In this document: positions 44,562 through 54,189 of the stretch, one piece after another | Layout: every line of letters starts with the position of its first letter | How positions within the stretch are numbered: the stretch's first letter is position 1 | Assembly (NCBI RefSeq): GCF_036010505.1 | Contig: NZ_CP108569.1 | Location: forward strand, 3,941,001 to 4,005,000 | Source of the DNA: Streptomyces sp. NBC_01197 | Lineage (GTDB): Bacteria > Actinomycetota > Actinomycetes > Streptomycetales > Streptomycetaceae | Reading direction: 5' to 3' | Length of the DNA: 64,000 nt | Position numbers and translations under genes: made by a program | The notes under the pieces: model-generated | What the model was told of the DNA's origin: nothing | The model's input: the letters and a program-made list of their open reading frames with translations, nothing else | Databases searched by the model: none

Positions 44562-45710
44562 GTGGGGCAGCGAGAGGACTCGGGCTGGGCGCGTAGGTTC
44601 GTCCGGGTGCTGCCCGCCGTGCTGATCGTGGGCGGTGTGGTCTTCGACCAGCTGACGCCGGCCGCGTTCACGGCTGCCCCGTTCTTCGTCGCCGCGCCGG
44701 TGATCGCCGCCCCGCTCTTCTCGTACCGGGCCACGCTGCTCACGGGGATCGTCGCGGTGCTGGCCGTCGTGGGGCTGCATGGCTACGACGACACCTCGGC
44801 CAAGGCCTCGGCGATCACGGAGCTCATCACCGTCGTGACGCTGTCGGTCGTCGCCCTCGTCATCAACCGCGTCATCCGGGTCAGTGGCGAAGAGCTCGCG
44901 TCGGCGCGCGTGGTGGCGGAGACCGCGCAGCGTGCTGTGCTGCCGGTGCCTTCCGAACGGATCGCCGGGCTGCACATCGCGGCGCGGTACGAGGCGGCGC
45001 AGGCAGGCACCTTCATCGGCGGCGATCTCTTCGCCGTGCAGGACACCCCGTACGGGGTCCGGCTGGTGGTGGGTGACGTGCGGGGCAAGGGGCTCGGCGC
45101 CGTCGAGGCGGTGGCCGTGGTGATCGGGGCCTTCCGGGAAGCTGCCGAGCAGGAGGTGACGATCGAACAGGTCGCCCAGCGGCTGGAGCGTGCGCTGACC
45201 CGTGAAGGCGTACGACGGGAGGGACTTGACGCCTTCGAGGGGTTCACCACGGCGGCGCTCGCCGAGATCCCGCGCGGTGACCAGGGCCGGATCCGGCTGC
45301 TCAACCGGGGTCACCCCGAACCGCTGCTGCTGTACGCGGACGGGGGTATCCACGTCCTCAGGCCGACCGATCCCGCCCTGCCGCTGGGGCTGGCCGATCT
45401 GGCGGCCTGGCCGGACCGGGCGGACGAGACGGAGTTCCCGCCGGGGGCCACGCTGCTGCTCTACACCGACGGCCTGTCCGAGGCGAGGAATGCGCAGGGG
45501 GCCTTCTACGAGCCGCAGAAGCGGCTGCGCGGCCGGATCTTCTCGGGGCCCGACGAGCTGCTGACGGCGGTGACCGACGACGTGCGACGGCACACGGGCG
45601 GGCGCTCCACGGACGACATGGCGCTGCTCGCGGTGGGCCGCCCGGGCCTGGGGCAGCCGGACCGGCGCAGGACGGTGGGGATCGTCCACCGGGAACAACA
45701 CGATGCGTAG
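44562..45710 (+). CDS. Membrane-bound SpoIIE-type serine phosphatase (PP2C)
   Basis: A 382-residue protein. Four hydrophobic segments (about residues 17-33, 37-52, 58-74, 85-103) precede a cytoplasmic PP2C/SpoIIE domain. Metal-binding motifs are FIGGDLFAV near residue 150, VGDVRGKGLGA, NRGHPEPLLL, LLYTDGLSEA and STDDMALLAV. Such enzymes dephosphorylate anti-anti-sigma factors, releasing them to control sigma-B-like factors. No sensor domain is visible beyond the membrane part. The GTG start has GGAGGG 6 bases upstream. No sigma/anti-sigma partner is adjacent. Confidence 0.9.
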   Translation: MGQREDSGWARRFVRVLPAVLIVGGVVFDQLTPAAFTAAPFFVAAPVIAAPLFSYRATLLTGIVAVLAVVGLHGYDDTSAKASAITELITVVTLSVVALVINRVIRVSGEELASARVVAETAQRAVLPVPSERIAGLHIAARYEAAQAGTFIGGDLFAVQDTPYGVRLVVGDVRGKGLGAVEAVAVVIGAFREAAEQEVTIEQVAQRLERALTREGVRREGLDAFEGFTTAALAEIPRGDQGRIRLLNRGHPEPLLLYADGGIHVLRPTDPALPLGLADLAAWPDRADETEFPPGATLLLYTDGLSEARNAQGAFYEPQKRLRGRIFSGPDELLTAVTDDVRRHTGGRSTDDMALLAVGRPGLGQPDRRRTVGIVHREQHDA

Positions 45711-45904
45711 TCGAAGCGCACCCCTCCGCATAACAGTTGACGCACCATCAGGAAGCCGATGTTTCACGATGGCTCCCGAAGGGAGATCAAGTCGCCCGAA
45801 TGCGCCCCTTTATGACCCGTTAAGTGCAGGCCAGAGCCGTTAACGATCAGTCGGAACAGCTTGGAATCCGGCCCTCGCGTCTATTAACGTTCGATAACGC
45901 AGCG

Positions 45905-46076
45905 CGGTTGTCCCAGTCGTCGCAAGAGGCGGCACCGCGCGCACGCGCCGAATCCCGCAAGGGAACCGGGGAACCATCAATTGGGGTGAATCGGGCTTCT
46001 CCGCAAGGGCTGCCCGTAGGAGACCTTCCTGCTCCGAACCCGTCAGCTAACCCGGTAGGCGGTAAGGAAGGAAAGG
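45905..46076 (+). promoter_or_regulatory. ydaO-type c-di-AMP riboswitch
   Basis: The conserved 3' block CCGAACCCGTCAGCTAACCC and GGTAGGCGG, together with GGGGTGAATCGGG and the earlier CCGCAAGG and CGAATCCCGCAAGG elements, are the hallmarks of the ydaO/yuaA class. It lies in the 5' leader of the M23 peptidase, ending just before its GGAAAGGAG ribosome-binding site. In Streptomyces this class is known in front of cell-wall hydrolase genes (resuscitation-promoting factor, peptidases), where high c-di-AMP lowers expression. The exact 5' boundary is estimated. Confidence 0.85.
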
Positions 46077-46087
46077 AGTGCGCCTCC

Positions 46088-47152
46088 GTGGCGTCCAACA
46101 ACCCTGCCCCCGAAACGCTTTACTTCCCGAACGACGATGCTCTCGGTTTCGGCGGTGAGGACGGCGGCACATTCGACGAGTGGAACCCCACTGAGGATTC
46201 CCTCCGTTCGGTCCGTGGCAAACACCGCGTCGCCAAGCAGCGTGGCGGACTCGCCCGCAGTTCGACGGTCCTCGGCGTCGGCGTGATCGCGGCTGTCGGC
46301 GCGGGCGGCATGGCCAGCGCCCAGAGCAAGCCGCCGGTCGCGATCTCCCTCCCCGACCTTCCGCAGTCCGTCAAGGACAAGCTGCCGGATGCCGAGTCGC
46401 TGCCCGGCGTGGGGACGCTGATCTCCGACATCGACGGCGGCTCGTCGGGCCACGGCGGTACGGAGACGGGCGCCGCCGACGCGGCGCTCACCACCGCGGC
46501 GGCCACCGGCAAGGGCGGCGCGGACGCGGGAGAGGCCCTCCGTGCCCGGATCATCCAGCAGGCCGAGCAGCAGCAGGGTGCGGTCGACGACGAGGCCAAG
46601 GCGGCAGCCGAGAAGGCAGCTGCGGAGAAGGCGTCGGCGGAGGCCGCGAAAAAGCAGGACGAGGCTGCGGCCAAGGAGGAGGCGGCCAAGAAGAAGGCCG
46701 AGGCGGAGGCCAAGGCCAAGGCGGAGAAGGAGCGGCTCGCCAAGCTTGCGGCCAGTTACTCGCTCCCGGTCTCCTCGTACACCCTCACCTCGCGGTTCGA
46801 CGACGGCGGTTCGATGTGGTCGTCGGGCCACCACACCGGCCTCGACTTCGCCGCCCCGACCGGCACCCCGATCAAGGCCGTGCACAGCGGGACGGTCAAG
46901 TCGGCGGGCTGGGCGGGGGCGTACGGCTACCGCACGGTCATCACGCTCGACGACGGTACGGAGTTGTGGTTCTGCCACCAGTCCTCGCTGGGCGTCAGCG
47001 CCGGCCAGAAGGTCAGCACCGGCGAGGTCATCGGCCGGGTCGGAGCCACCGGCAACGTCACAGGACCGCATGTGCACCTGGAGGTCCGCCCGGGCGGGGG
47101 CGACCCGGTCGACCCGATGACCTGGCTCCAGGGCAAGGGCCTCAACCCGTAA
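46088..47152 (+). CDS. M23-family peptidoglycan peptidase under c-di-AMP riboswitch
   Basis: A 354-residue cell-wall hydrolase. The first 70 residues are charged; a hydrophobic stretch LGVGVIAAVGAGGMASAQS near residue 70 resembles an internal signal or membrane anchor. A long Ala/Lys/Glu coiled coil (about 150-220) follows, then the M23 (LytM) domain. Zinc motifs are HTGLDFAAPTGTP (H-x3-D) near residue 255, and GPHVHLEV (H-x-H) near residue 325. It is expected to cleave peptide bridges of peptidoglycan. GTG 46088 (VASNNPAPETL) has a good ribosome-binding site and follows the ydaO leader, so upstream in-frame starts are rejected. Confidence 0.94.
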   Translation: MASNNPAPETLYFPNDDALGFGGEDGGTFDEWNPTEDSLRSVRGKHRVAKQRGGLARSSTVLGVGVIAAVGAGGMASAQSKPPVAISLPDLPQSVKDKLPDAESLPGVGTLISDIDGGSSGHGGTETGAADAALTTAAATGKGGADAGEALRARIIQQAEQQQGAVDDEAKAAAEKAAAEKASAEAAKKQDEAAAKEEAAKKKAEAEAKAKAEKERLAKLAASYSLPVSSYTLTSRFDDGGSMWSSGHHTGLDFAAPTGTPIKAVHSGTVKSAGWAGAYGYRTVITLDDGTELWFCHQSSLGVSAGQKVSTGEVIGRVGATGNVTGPHVHLEVRPGGGDPVDPMTWLQGKGLNP

Positions 47153-47395
47153 ACCCCAACGCGTGAGCGGCAACCCCAAGGCGTGAGCGGCTGAACTCCC
47201 GCACCCGCTTTCGGTCCCCGCGAGTACCGCCGATGTACGGCGTCCGCACCCCGGCGGTCCTGACGGCACATCCCCCCGGCGTCAGGGCTGCCGGTTCGCC
47301 GTATGCGGGCACCGGCCCGCCCGGTCCGTCCCACGCGTACGGCCGTCCGGCTGAACAGCGGAATAGTGCCGGGCCGACGCTGGGTTGACCGACGT

Positions 47396-48340
47396 ATGAC
47401 TCCTCTGCGCGCACTCGGCTCCTCCGACCTCAAGGTCTTCCCGCTCTCCCTCGGTGGCAACGTCTTCGGGTGGAGCGCCGACGAAGAACAGTCCTTCAAG
47501 GTGCTGGACGCCTACACCGCCGTCGGCGGCAACTTCATCGACACCGCGGACACGTACTCGGCGTGGGTGCCCGGAAACAAGGGCGGCGAGTCCGAGACCG
47601 TCATCGGCAACTGGCTGGCAGCGCGTGGCAACCGCGCCGACGTGGTGGTCGCCACCAAGGTCGGTATGCACCCCCGGTACCGGGGTCTCTCGGCCGGGAA
47701 CATCAGGGCCGCCGCCGACGAGTCGCTGCGCAGGCTGGGCACCGACTACATCGACCTCTACTACACGCACCTCGACGACGAGTCCGTTTCCGTCGAGGAG
47801 ATCATCACCACTCTCGATGATCTGGTGAAGGCCGGCAAGGTGCGCGCCATCGCCGCGTCCAATGTGAGCGCCGAGCGGCTCGACGCCTTCATGGCGTTCT
47901 CCGAGGCCGAGGGGCTCGCCCGGTACGTCGCTGTGCAGCCGCACTACAACCTGGTCTCCCGTGGCACCTACGAGGGCGGGCTCCAGGACGTGGCGGCCCG
48001 GCACGGTCTGGCGGCCGTCCCGTACTACGCGCTGGCCGCCGGCTTCCTCACGGGCAAGTACCGGCCCGGTGTGGACGTCGACAGCGTGCGGGCCGGCAGT
48101 GCGGCCCAGCACCTGGAGACCGAGCGGGGGCCGAAGGTCCTGGCCGCGCTCGACAGGGTCGCCGCGGCGCACGGAGCCGAGGTCGCGACCGTCGCCCTGG
48201 CCTGGCTGGCCGCACAGCCGACCGTCGTCGCGCCGATCGCTTCGGCCCGTACGGTCGGGCAGCTGCCCGCGCTGACCGCCGTGGCCGAGTTGAAGCTCAC
48301 CGACGCCGAGGTGGCGGAGCTGACCGCGGCCTCCGCCTGA
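47396..48340 (+). CDS. Aldo/keto reductase
   Basis: A 314-residue NADPH-type oxidoreductase with a TIM-barrel pattern. The catalytic tetrad is seen as FIDTADTYSAW (Asp and Tyr), VATKVGM (Lys) and YTHLDDE (His). The YajO/Tas-type specificity loops and the C-terminal motif PIASARTVGQL bind the cofactor phosphate. The substrate is unknown. The ATG at 47396 matches the family start MTPLRALGSSDLKV. Confidence 0.92.
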   Translation: MTPLRALGSSDLKVFPLSLGGNVFGWSADEEQSFKVLDAYTAVGGNFIDTADTYSAWVPGNKGGESETVIGNWLAARGNRADVVVATKVGMHPRYRGLSAGNIRAAADESLRRLGTDYIDLYYTHLDDESVSVEEIITTLDDLVKAGKVRAIAASNVSAERLDAFMAFSEAEGLARYVAVQPHYNLVSRGTYEGGLQDVAARHGLAAVPYYALAAGFLTGKYRPGVDVDSVRAGSAAQHLETERGPKVLAALDRVAAAHGAEVATVALAWLAAQPTVVAPIASARTVGQLPALTAVAELKLTDAEVAELTAASA

Positions 48341-48404
48341 GGAACCGGATCGGGCCGGGACCGGTACGGCCAGGAACCGGAAGCCGGGCGAGGCGCCGCC
48401 GGGG

Positions 48405-49919
48405 TCAGTGCTGGTACGGGTTGTAGCCGCCGTAGTGCAGATGCGGCGGCGGCACCCGTACCCGCCCGGTCGCCTCGGCCGCGTAGAGCAGCGCGGGTCC
48501 TGCGATCTCCTTGCGCTGCCAGAGGTGGTGCAGCAGTTCCTGCTCACGTGCTTCGAAGTCCGGGGCCACCACGCCCCGGTGGGCCCGGTGCCGCAGGAAG
48601 GCGAGGGTGGTCGCGAAGGCCTCGTACTCGGAGACCGCGCGGGACGCGGCCCTGGCCCGTGACTTCGCGTCGGCGTGCGCGGCCGGCCGGTGGTACGGGC
48701 TCTGGCCGTACGGACCGGAGGGGGCCGGGCCGACGGGGTTCGGGCCAACGGGGCTCGGGCTCCGGCCGTACGGGGCCGGGTGCGGGCCCAGATGCGGGCT
48801 GGTCGCGCCGAACCCTCCGCCGAACGTACGCGCCGCGAAGCTGCGTGCCATGGCGCGCGCCCGCATCGACGAGAGCGCCAGCGGCTCCGCGGGGGCCAGC
48901 CAGCCCGCCGCCGCGTACGCGGGCAGTTCGGCCGATATCGTGCGCAGCTCCCGCTGGCGGGTCCAGATCGCCAGCCAGGTGATCATCCCGAAGACCGGGA
49001 GCATGAAAGCGCCGTAGACCAGATAGAAGCCGTAGGTGCCGAAAGCCGACGAGCTGTTCCACAGGGCGTGCATGCCCATGGCGCAGAGGAGGCCGAGCAG
49101 CGGCGGTGCGGTCCGGCGCAGCCGCCGGTCCTCGGCGGCCAGCGCCGCGATGCCGAAGCCGATGCCGGTCAGCACGGTGAACAGCGGATGGGCGAACGGT
49201 GAGAGGACCACCCGGACGAAGAACGTCGCCGCCGTCACGGACGGAACGCCCGAGAACCCCAGCGACTTGTCCTCGCCGAAGGCGCTGCCCAGATACAGGA
49301 TGTTCTCGGTGAAGGCGAAGCCGGTCGCGGTGAACCCCGCGAAGACCACACCATCCACGACCCCGGTGAAGTGGCGCCTGCGGAAGAGGAAGATCAGCAG
49401 GATGGCCGTGGCCTTCGCGCTCTCCTCGACGATCGGCGCCACCAGTCTCGCCCCGAGAGTGTTCGCGCTTTTCGGATCCGCTGTGGCGGTCGCTATCCAG
49501 TGGGTGGCAAAGGAGTTGGCGATGATCGCGACGAGCGCGGCGGCGCACGCCCCCCAGGCGAAGGCGAAGATCAGGTTGCGCCAGGGGCCCGGATCGACCC
49601 GGTCCAGCCAGCGGAAGGCCGCCATGAGCAGCGGCACCGGCAGCACGGCCAGAGCCATGCCGACGAGGAAGCCCTCGGTCCCGGTCTGTTCGCGGACCAG
49701 CGAGAGGATCAGCAGGCCGCAGATGGCGAGGACGATGATCACCGCTGAGGCGCGCAGCGCCTTGCTCCGCCAGAAGTCCCTGCGGGGTGCGTAGCGCCAG
49801 TGTGCACGCGGCGGAACGGCGTCGAAGCGCGGTTGCTCCTCGTACACCGGGACCACCGGATGGGCCGCCCCGGGCGGCACGCTCGACTCGTACACCCGAT
49901 TGAGACTAACGAGCGGCAC
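48405..49919 (-). CDS. PrsW-family membrane metalloprotease
   Basis: A 504-residue protein with eight or so transmembrane segments between residues 55 and 335. The catalytic-type motifs are APIVEESAKAT (EExxK), GFAFTENILYLG (second conserved Glu), FAHPLFTVLTG and MGMHALWNS (conserved His). PrsW enzymes cleave anti-sigma factors in the membrane. The C-terminal 150 residues are a cytoplasmic Pro/Arg/Ala-rich tail. The start is uncertain: GTG 49919 or TTG 49925; neither has a strong ribosome-binding site. Confidence 0.88.
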   Translation of the reverse strand: MPLVSLNRVYESSVPPGAAHPVVPVYEEQPRFDAVPPRAHWRYAPRRDFWRSKALRASAVIIVLAICGLLILSLVREQTGTEGFLVGMALAVLPVPLLMAAFRWLDRVDPGPWRNLIFAFAWGACAAALVAIIANSFATHWIATATADPKSANTLGARLVAPIVEESAKATAILLIFLFRRRHFTGVVDGVVFAGFTATGFAFTENILYLGSAFGEDKSLGFSGVPSVTAATFFVRVVLSPFAHPLFTVLTGIGFGIAALAAEDRRLRRTAPPLLGLLCAMGMHALWNSSSAFGTYGFYLVYGAFMLPVFGMITWLAIWTRQRELRTISAELPAYAAAGWLAPAEPLALSSMRARAMARSFAARTFGGGFGATSPHLGPHPAPYGRSPSPVGPNPVGPAPSGPYGQSPYHRPAAHADAKSRARAASRAVSEYEAFATTLAFLRHRAHRGVVAPDFEAREQELLHHLWQRKEIAGPALLYAAEATGRVRVPPPHLHYGGYNPYQH

Positions 49920-49991
49920 TGACAACCGCGACGCCGTACCGGGTTTCCGTGCCGGGCCCGGCCTGATCCACGAAGATCGGCCGGACAGCCG

Positions 49992-50795
49992 CTAGCCGGT
50001 GCTGTGGCCGCTCGGGCGGTCGTTGCGGCGGAACAACAGGTCGTGGACCGCGTGGCCCTTGTCGAGTCCCTGGCCCTCGAACCTGGTCAGCGGCCGGAAG
50101 CCGGGCCTCGGTGCGTAGCCGCCGTCCGACGTGGTGTTCTCGAAGCAGGGGTGCGCGGTGAGCACCTCCAGCATCTGCTCGGCGTACGGGACCCAGTCGG
50201 TCGCGCAGTGCAGGACGGCGTCCGGTGCGAGCCGGGGCGCGGCCAGGTCGAGGAACTCGGGCTGGATCAGCCGCCTCTTGTGGTGGCGGCTCTTGGGCCA
50301 TGGGTCGGGGAAGTACACCCGCAGTCCGGCGAGCGAGTCCGGTTTCAGCATCTCGCGGAGCAGGATGATCGCGTCGCCGTTGGCCACCCGGATGTTGGAC
50401 AGGCCGTTCCGCTCCGCGAGACGCAGCAGGTTTCCCTGGCCGGGGGTGTGCACATCGGATGCGAGGATCCCGGTCGACGGGTCGGCCGCGGCCATCTGCG
50501 CGGTGGCCTCGCCCATGCCGAAGCCGATCTCCAGGACGACGGGGAGACCGTCGAACAGGGTGGGCAGATCGAGGACCCGCTGTCCGTCGATGTCCAGACC
50601 CCAGCGCGGCCACAGCCGTTCCAGAGCGTCGGCCTGCCCGGTCGTGACGCGGCTGCGGCGCGGCTGGAAGCTGCGGATCCGGCGCTCGTGGTGGGAGCCC
50701 GCGGGGTCGGCCGCGGGTCCGCCGGGGAAGCGCGGCTCGCCCTTGGCGCGCTGGGGCGACGAGGGATCGGGTGGGGGGTTCAGGAGATCGGACAC
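49992..50795 (-). CDS. trmB: tRNA (guanine-N7-)-methyltransferase
   Basis: A 267-residue SAM-dependent enzyme that makes m7G46 in tRNA. SAM-binding parts are VLEIGFGMGEATAQMA and ASDVHTPGQGNLL. The catalytic/tRNA motif is VYFPDPWPKSRHHKRRLIQ. The GTG gives VSDLLNPPPDP, and the large upstream open frame in the same register overlaps lhgO and is not real. It lies 38 bp after lhgO in the same direction, so the two may be cotranscribed. Confidence 0.94.
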   Translation of the reverse strand: MSDLLNPPPDPSSPQRAKGEPRFPGGPAADPAGSHHERRIRSFQPRRSRVTTGQADALERLWPRWGLDIDGQRVLDLPTLFDGLPVVLEIGFGMGEATAQMAAADPSTGILASDVHTPGQGNLLRLAERNGLSNIRVANGDAIILLREMLKPDSLAGLRVYFPDPWPKSRHHKRRLIQPEFLDLAAPRLAPDAVLHCATDWVPYAEQMLEVLTAHPCFENTTSDGGYAPRPGFRPLTRFEGQGLDKGHAVHDLLFRRNDRPSGHSTG

Positions 50796-50833
50796 AGTGC
50801 CCCCGATTCTACGGTCCCGGCGCCTGCCGGTCC

Positions 50834-52126
50834 TCAGGCCCGTACCCCCACCGAGGCCAGCGCCCTGCGGGCGATCTCGCGGCCGATCGGCAGGGCTGCC
50901 GTCGCGGCCGGCGAGGGGGCGTTCAGCACATGGACCGTGCGCGGCGCCTCCCGGATCAGGAAGTCGTCGGCCAGCGTGCCGTCCCTGAGGACCGCCTGGG
51001 CCCGCACCCCGGCCGGCGACCGGCGCAGATCCGTCTCCTCGACGGCGGGCAGCAGCCGCCGCACCGCCTCGGTGAAGGCGCGCTTCGACAGCGAGCGGTG
51101 CAGCTCGCCCGCCCCGTACCGCCAGTGGCGGCCCGCTACCCGCCACGCGCCGGGCCAGGCCAGCACCGTACCCAGCTCGGCGGGGCGCACGGTGCCCCAG
51201 TCGTACCCCTCGCGGGCCAGCGCCGGTACCGCGTTCGGTCCGACGTGGACCGTGCCGTCGGTGCCCCGGGTCAGATGGACGCCGAGGAAGGGGAAGGCCG
51301 GGTCGGGCACGGGATAGACGAGGCCGCGCACCAGGCTGGGGCGGGTCAGGGTGTAGTACTCCCCCCGGAAGGGCATGATCCGCATCCCCGGGTCGTCGCC
51401 CGCCAGCCGGGCGACCCGGTCGCAGTGCAGCCCCGCGCAGTTGACCAGGGCCCGGGCCCGTATTACCGCTCCGTCGGACGTGGCGACCGCGACGCCTTCC
51501 GGGCGCCGCGCTATCCGGACGGCCTCGGCCCCGCACCGGACCTCGGCCCCCGCCGACTCCGAAAGCTCCGCGAGGCGCGCGGCCACCGCGCCGTAGTCGG
51601 CGATCCCGGTGGTGGCGACGCGGATCGCGGCCAGTCCCCGGACCCCCGGCTCGTACTCGGCGATCTGGGCGGGGCCCAGCTCCCGCACCGGAATCCCGTT
51701 CTCCCGGCCGCGCTGGGCCAGGGCGTGCAGCCGGGGCAGCTCGTCCCGCTCCGTCGCGACGATCAGCTTGCCCGTCACCTCGTACGGCAGGGAGTGCTCG
51801 GCGCAGAACGCGGTCATCTCCGCCGCACCCCGCACCGCGAACCGCGCCTTGAGGGAGCCGGGCCGGTAGTAGATCCCGCTGTGGATGACCCCGCTGTTGC
51901 GGCCCGTCTGATGGCGGGCGGTGCGCTGCTCCTTCTCCAGCACCACGACCCGCGTGCCCGGCGCGGACCGTGTCAGGGCGTACGCCGTCGACAGGCCGAC
52001 GATCCCGCCGCCGATGATCAGCACGTCGCAGTCGAAGCCACCGCTGTGGCCGGCACCGCCGTAGCGATCGCCGCTGCCGCCACGGGCGCCGCTGTCACCA
52101 CGCGTGCTGCCGTTCCCGAAAGACAT
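50834..52126 (-). CDS. lhgO: L-2-hydroxyglutarate oxidase
   Basis: A 430-residue FAD enzyme of the DAO family. After a Gly/Ser/Asp-rich N-terminal tail of about 30 residues comes the dinucleotide fold VLIIGGGIVGLSTAYAL. The substrate-type motif HQTGRNSGVIHSGIYYRPGS and FPFLGVHLTR are characteristic of LhgO. It oxidises L-2-hydroxyglutarate to 2-oxoglutarate, probably passing electrons to the membrane. The start is fixed by GGGAGGAGG 4-5 bases before ATG. Confidence 0.9.
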   Translation of the reverse strand: MSFGNGSTRGDSGARGGSGDRYGGAGHSGGFDCDVLIIGGGIVGLSTAYALTRSAPGTRVVVLEKEQRTARHQTGRNSGVIHSGIYYRPGSLKARFAVRGAAEMTAFCAEHSLPYEVTGKLIVATERDELPRLHALAQRGRENGIPVRELGPAQIAEYEPGVRGLAAIRVATTGIADYGAVAARLAELSESAGAEVRCGAEAVRIARRPEGVAVATSDGAVIRARALVNCAGLHCDRVARLAGDDPGMRIMPFRGEYYTLTRPSLVRGLVYPVPDPAFPFLGVHLTRGTDGTVHVGPNAVPALAREGYDWGTVRPAELGTVLAWPGAWRVAGRHWRYGAGELHRSLSKRAFTEAVRRLLPAVEETDLRRSPAGVRAQAVLRDGTLADDFLIREAPRTVHVLNAPSPAATAALPIGREIARRALASVGVRA

Positions 52127-52196
52127 CGCACCTCCTCCCACCCCGATAGTGCACTGGCCCACTGACAATGCCCTCAAACCAGGGGGGAGGACCGTT

Positions 52197-53618
52197 CTAC
52201 GCGGGCGCCACCAGGAGTGGTCTGGCCCGCTCGCGTAACTCCACCACTCTCGGCTCGTCGCCGTACGGCTCAAGCCGGTGCAGCAGATCCCGTACGTACT
52301 CCGTGGTGCGCGCCGACGAGATCCGCCCCGCGACCTCCACCGCCCGGGTGCCCGCGGCACACGCCGCGTCGAGGTTGCCGGACTCCAGCTCCGCCACCGC
52401 GCTCACCACAAGACGCAGCCCGTGCGAGCGGACGAACTCCTCCGTCGGCTTCGACAGCGCCTGCTCGGTGAAGCGCCGCACCTGACGCGGGGCCTTGAGA
52501 TCGTGGTAGCACTCGGCGGCGTCGGCGGCGAAGCGGTCGTACGAGTAGAAGCCGAGCCAGGACGGATCGGCGTCGCCTTCGCGCGAGCGCTCCAGCCAGC
52601 CCTCCGCCGCCTTCAGCGCCGCGCCGGCCGCAGCCGAGTCACCGGCGCGCGCGTGCGCCCGTGCTTCCACCAGTCGGAAGAAACTCATCGTGCGTGCTGT
52701 CGCGAGGCCCCTGTTGCGCTCGACCGCCGCCTGCGCGAGGTCCACTCCCTCGTCCCCGAAGCCGCGGTAGACCGCCTGGAGCGACATCGAAGCCAGGACA
52801 TATCCCCCCAGCGGGACATCGGCGGCGGCGCGGGCGAGCCGCAGCGCCTGGATGTAGTAGCGCTGGGCGGCCTCCTGCTGGCCGGTGTCGAACGCCATCC
52901 ACCCGGCGAGCCTGGTCAGTTCGGCGGTCGCGCCGAAGAGCCCGCGGCCCACCTCGTCCGAGTACGAGCCGAGGAGCAGCGGAGCCGCGTCCACCCGCAG
53001 GCACTCGGGCACCATCGACGAACGCCAGTCCCCGCCGCCGTACTTGGAGTCCCAGCGCCGCGCGTCCTCGGCGGCCTCCCGCAGTTTGGTCACATCGCTG
53101 TGTCCGACGCGCAGCGCGGCCGGGCCCGCCAGTTCGTCGGCGCCCCGCTCCACCGAGGAGTCAGCGGGTGTTATCAGCCATCGCGAGGCGGGTGTCGCAT
53201 ATGCCGTGACCGCGAACGATCCGGCGAGCGACTGCCATATCCCGCCACTTCCGGCCCGGCGCCCGGCGAGATCCAGCCGGTACAGATCGGTCGCCGACAC
53301 CACGGCCGAGCTGACGTCGCGGTGGAAGGCGAGCCCGACCTCGGGGGCCGGATCCGCGTCCGCGAGTCCTATCTCGTGCAGCGGTACGGGCCGGCCCAGC
53401 TTGGCGCCGATCGCCGCCGCGATCAGATGGGGCGCGGCGCCCTGGGGCACCATGCCCTTGGACACCCACCTGGCCACGGACGTCTTGTCGTACCGAAGCG
53501 TCAGGCCGCGCTGGGCGCCGAGGTCGTTGACCCGTCGCGCCAGTCCGGCGTTGCTGATTCCCGCGACGGCGAGAACGGTGCCGAGCTTGTCGTTCGGCCC
53601 GCGTAGCTCCCTGGACAT
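52197..53618 (-). CDS. Conserved sporulation-associated-type TPR regulator
   Basis: A 473-residue protein. The N-terminal part [23 protein letters not shown] is a helix-turn-helix-like segment. The rest is helical with TPR-like units ([40 protein letters not shown]). This domain order is that of the NsdA-like family of Streptomyces regulators that hold back antibiotic production and sporulation. ATG 53618 has GAGGGG before it. It is divergent from the asparagine-synthase-like gene, with 570 bp between starts. Confidence 0.8.
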   Translation of the reverse strand: MSRELRGPNDKLGTVLAVAGISNAGLARRVNDLGAQRGLTLRYDKTSVARWVSKGMVPQGAAPHLIAAAIGAKLGRPVPLHEIGLADADPAPEVGLAFHRDVSSAVVSATDLYRLDLAGRRAGSGGIWQSLAGSFAVTAYATPASRWLITPADSSVERGADELAGPAALRVGHSDVTKLREAAEDARRWDSKYGGGDWRSSMVPECLRVDAAPLLLGSYSDEVGRGLFGATAELTRLAGWMAFDTGQQEAAQRYYIQALRLARAAADVPLGGYVLASMSLQAVYRGFGDEGVDLAQAAVERNRGLATARTMSFFRLVEARAHARAGDSAAAGAALKAAEGWLERSREGDADPSWLGFYSYDRFAADAAECYHDLKAPRQVRRFTEQALSKPTEEFVRSHGLRLVVSAVAELESGNLDAACAAGTRAVEVAGRISSARTTEYVRDLLHRLEPYGDEPRVVELRERARPLLVAPA

Positions 53619-54189
53619 GCGCCACCCCTCGACACACAGACGGCCGCCGTGTCGCGGCAACTCCTCTTGTCCGAGAAGCCGTGCACGGCATTCGTAAACC
53701 CAGCGTAGTTCGCCGCATCCCTACCGTTAAGGGGTGATGTTCCGGATGGCGGGATTGTTGCCCGCCCGGAGCGCTCTCAATCGCGGCCCGTGCCCCCGGT
53801 GTGTGGCCGTGCGCCCGGCCGTGCGCTCTGGTCCGGCCGTTCGGCGAGGTCTTCCATGTGCAGTGCGTGGGTCGGCCCACTGCACAGGTTCCAGTGGGCT
53901 GGGGGATACGGCCGCCTCAATCCCCGCGGGCGGCCGGCCGGTCCGGGAGGCGTGTGGCGTCTCCCGGACCGAAGCGCTGTACGGCCCTTCGGCCGGTGTC
54001 CCTGCACAGATGCCACTCCGCCAGAATGGCTGGATGACGCCCCTCGTGGGGCAAGACCGAATGGCCTTTGCCGGGGGCGCATTCACATCCGGGTGCGCGC
54101 TTCCGTACCCCCTCCGGTACGCCGTTGTCATGGCAGCATGGTCCTGGACGCCCTCGGCGTTCAGTTGTCCACAGCCTGTGGAGGCGGCG
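53619..54189. other. 571-bp divergent intergenic region
   Basis: No supported gene. The frame of the asparagine-synthase-like gene is open through it, but no family-like residues or ribosome-binding site appear before 54190. Hairpins occur at 53940-53968 (GTCCGGGAG with CTCCCGGAC) and near 53855-53885 (CAGTGCG... with ...CACTG). Promoters for both flanking genes are expected here. Confidence 0.45.

Noticed and set aside
50004..52165. Large plus-strand frames opposite trmB and lhgO
   Set aside because: Antisense shadows; trmB and lhgO have full motif sets and ribosome-binding sites.
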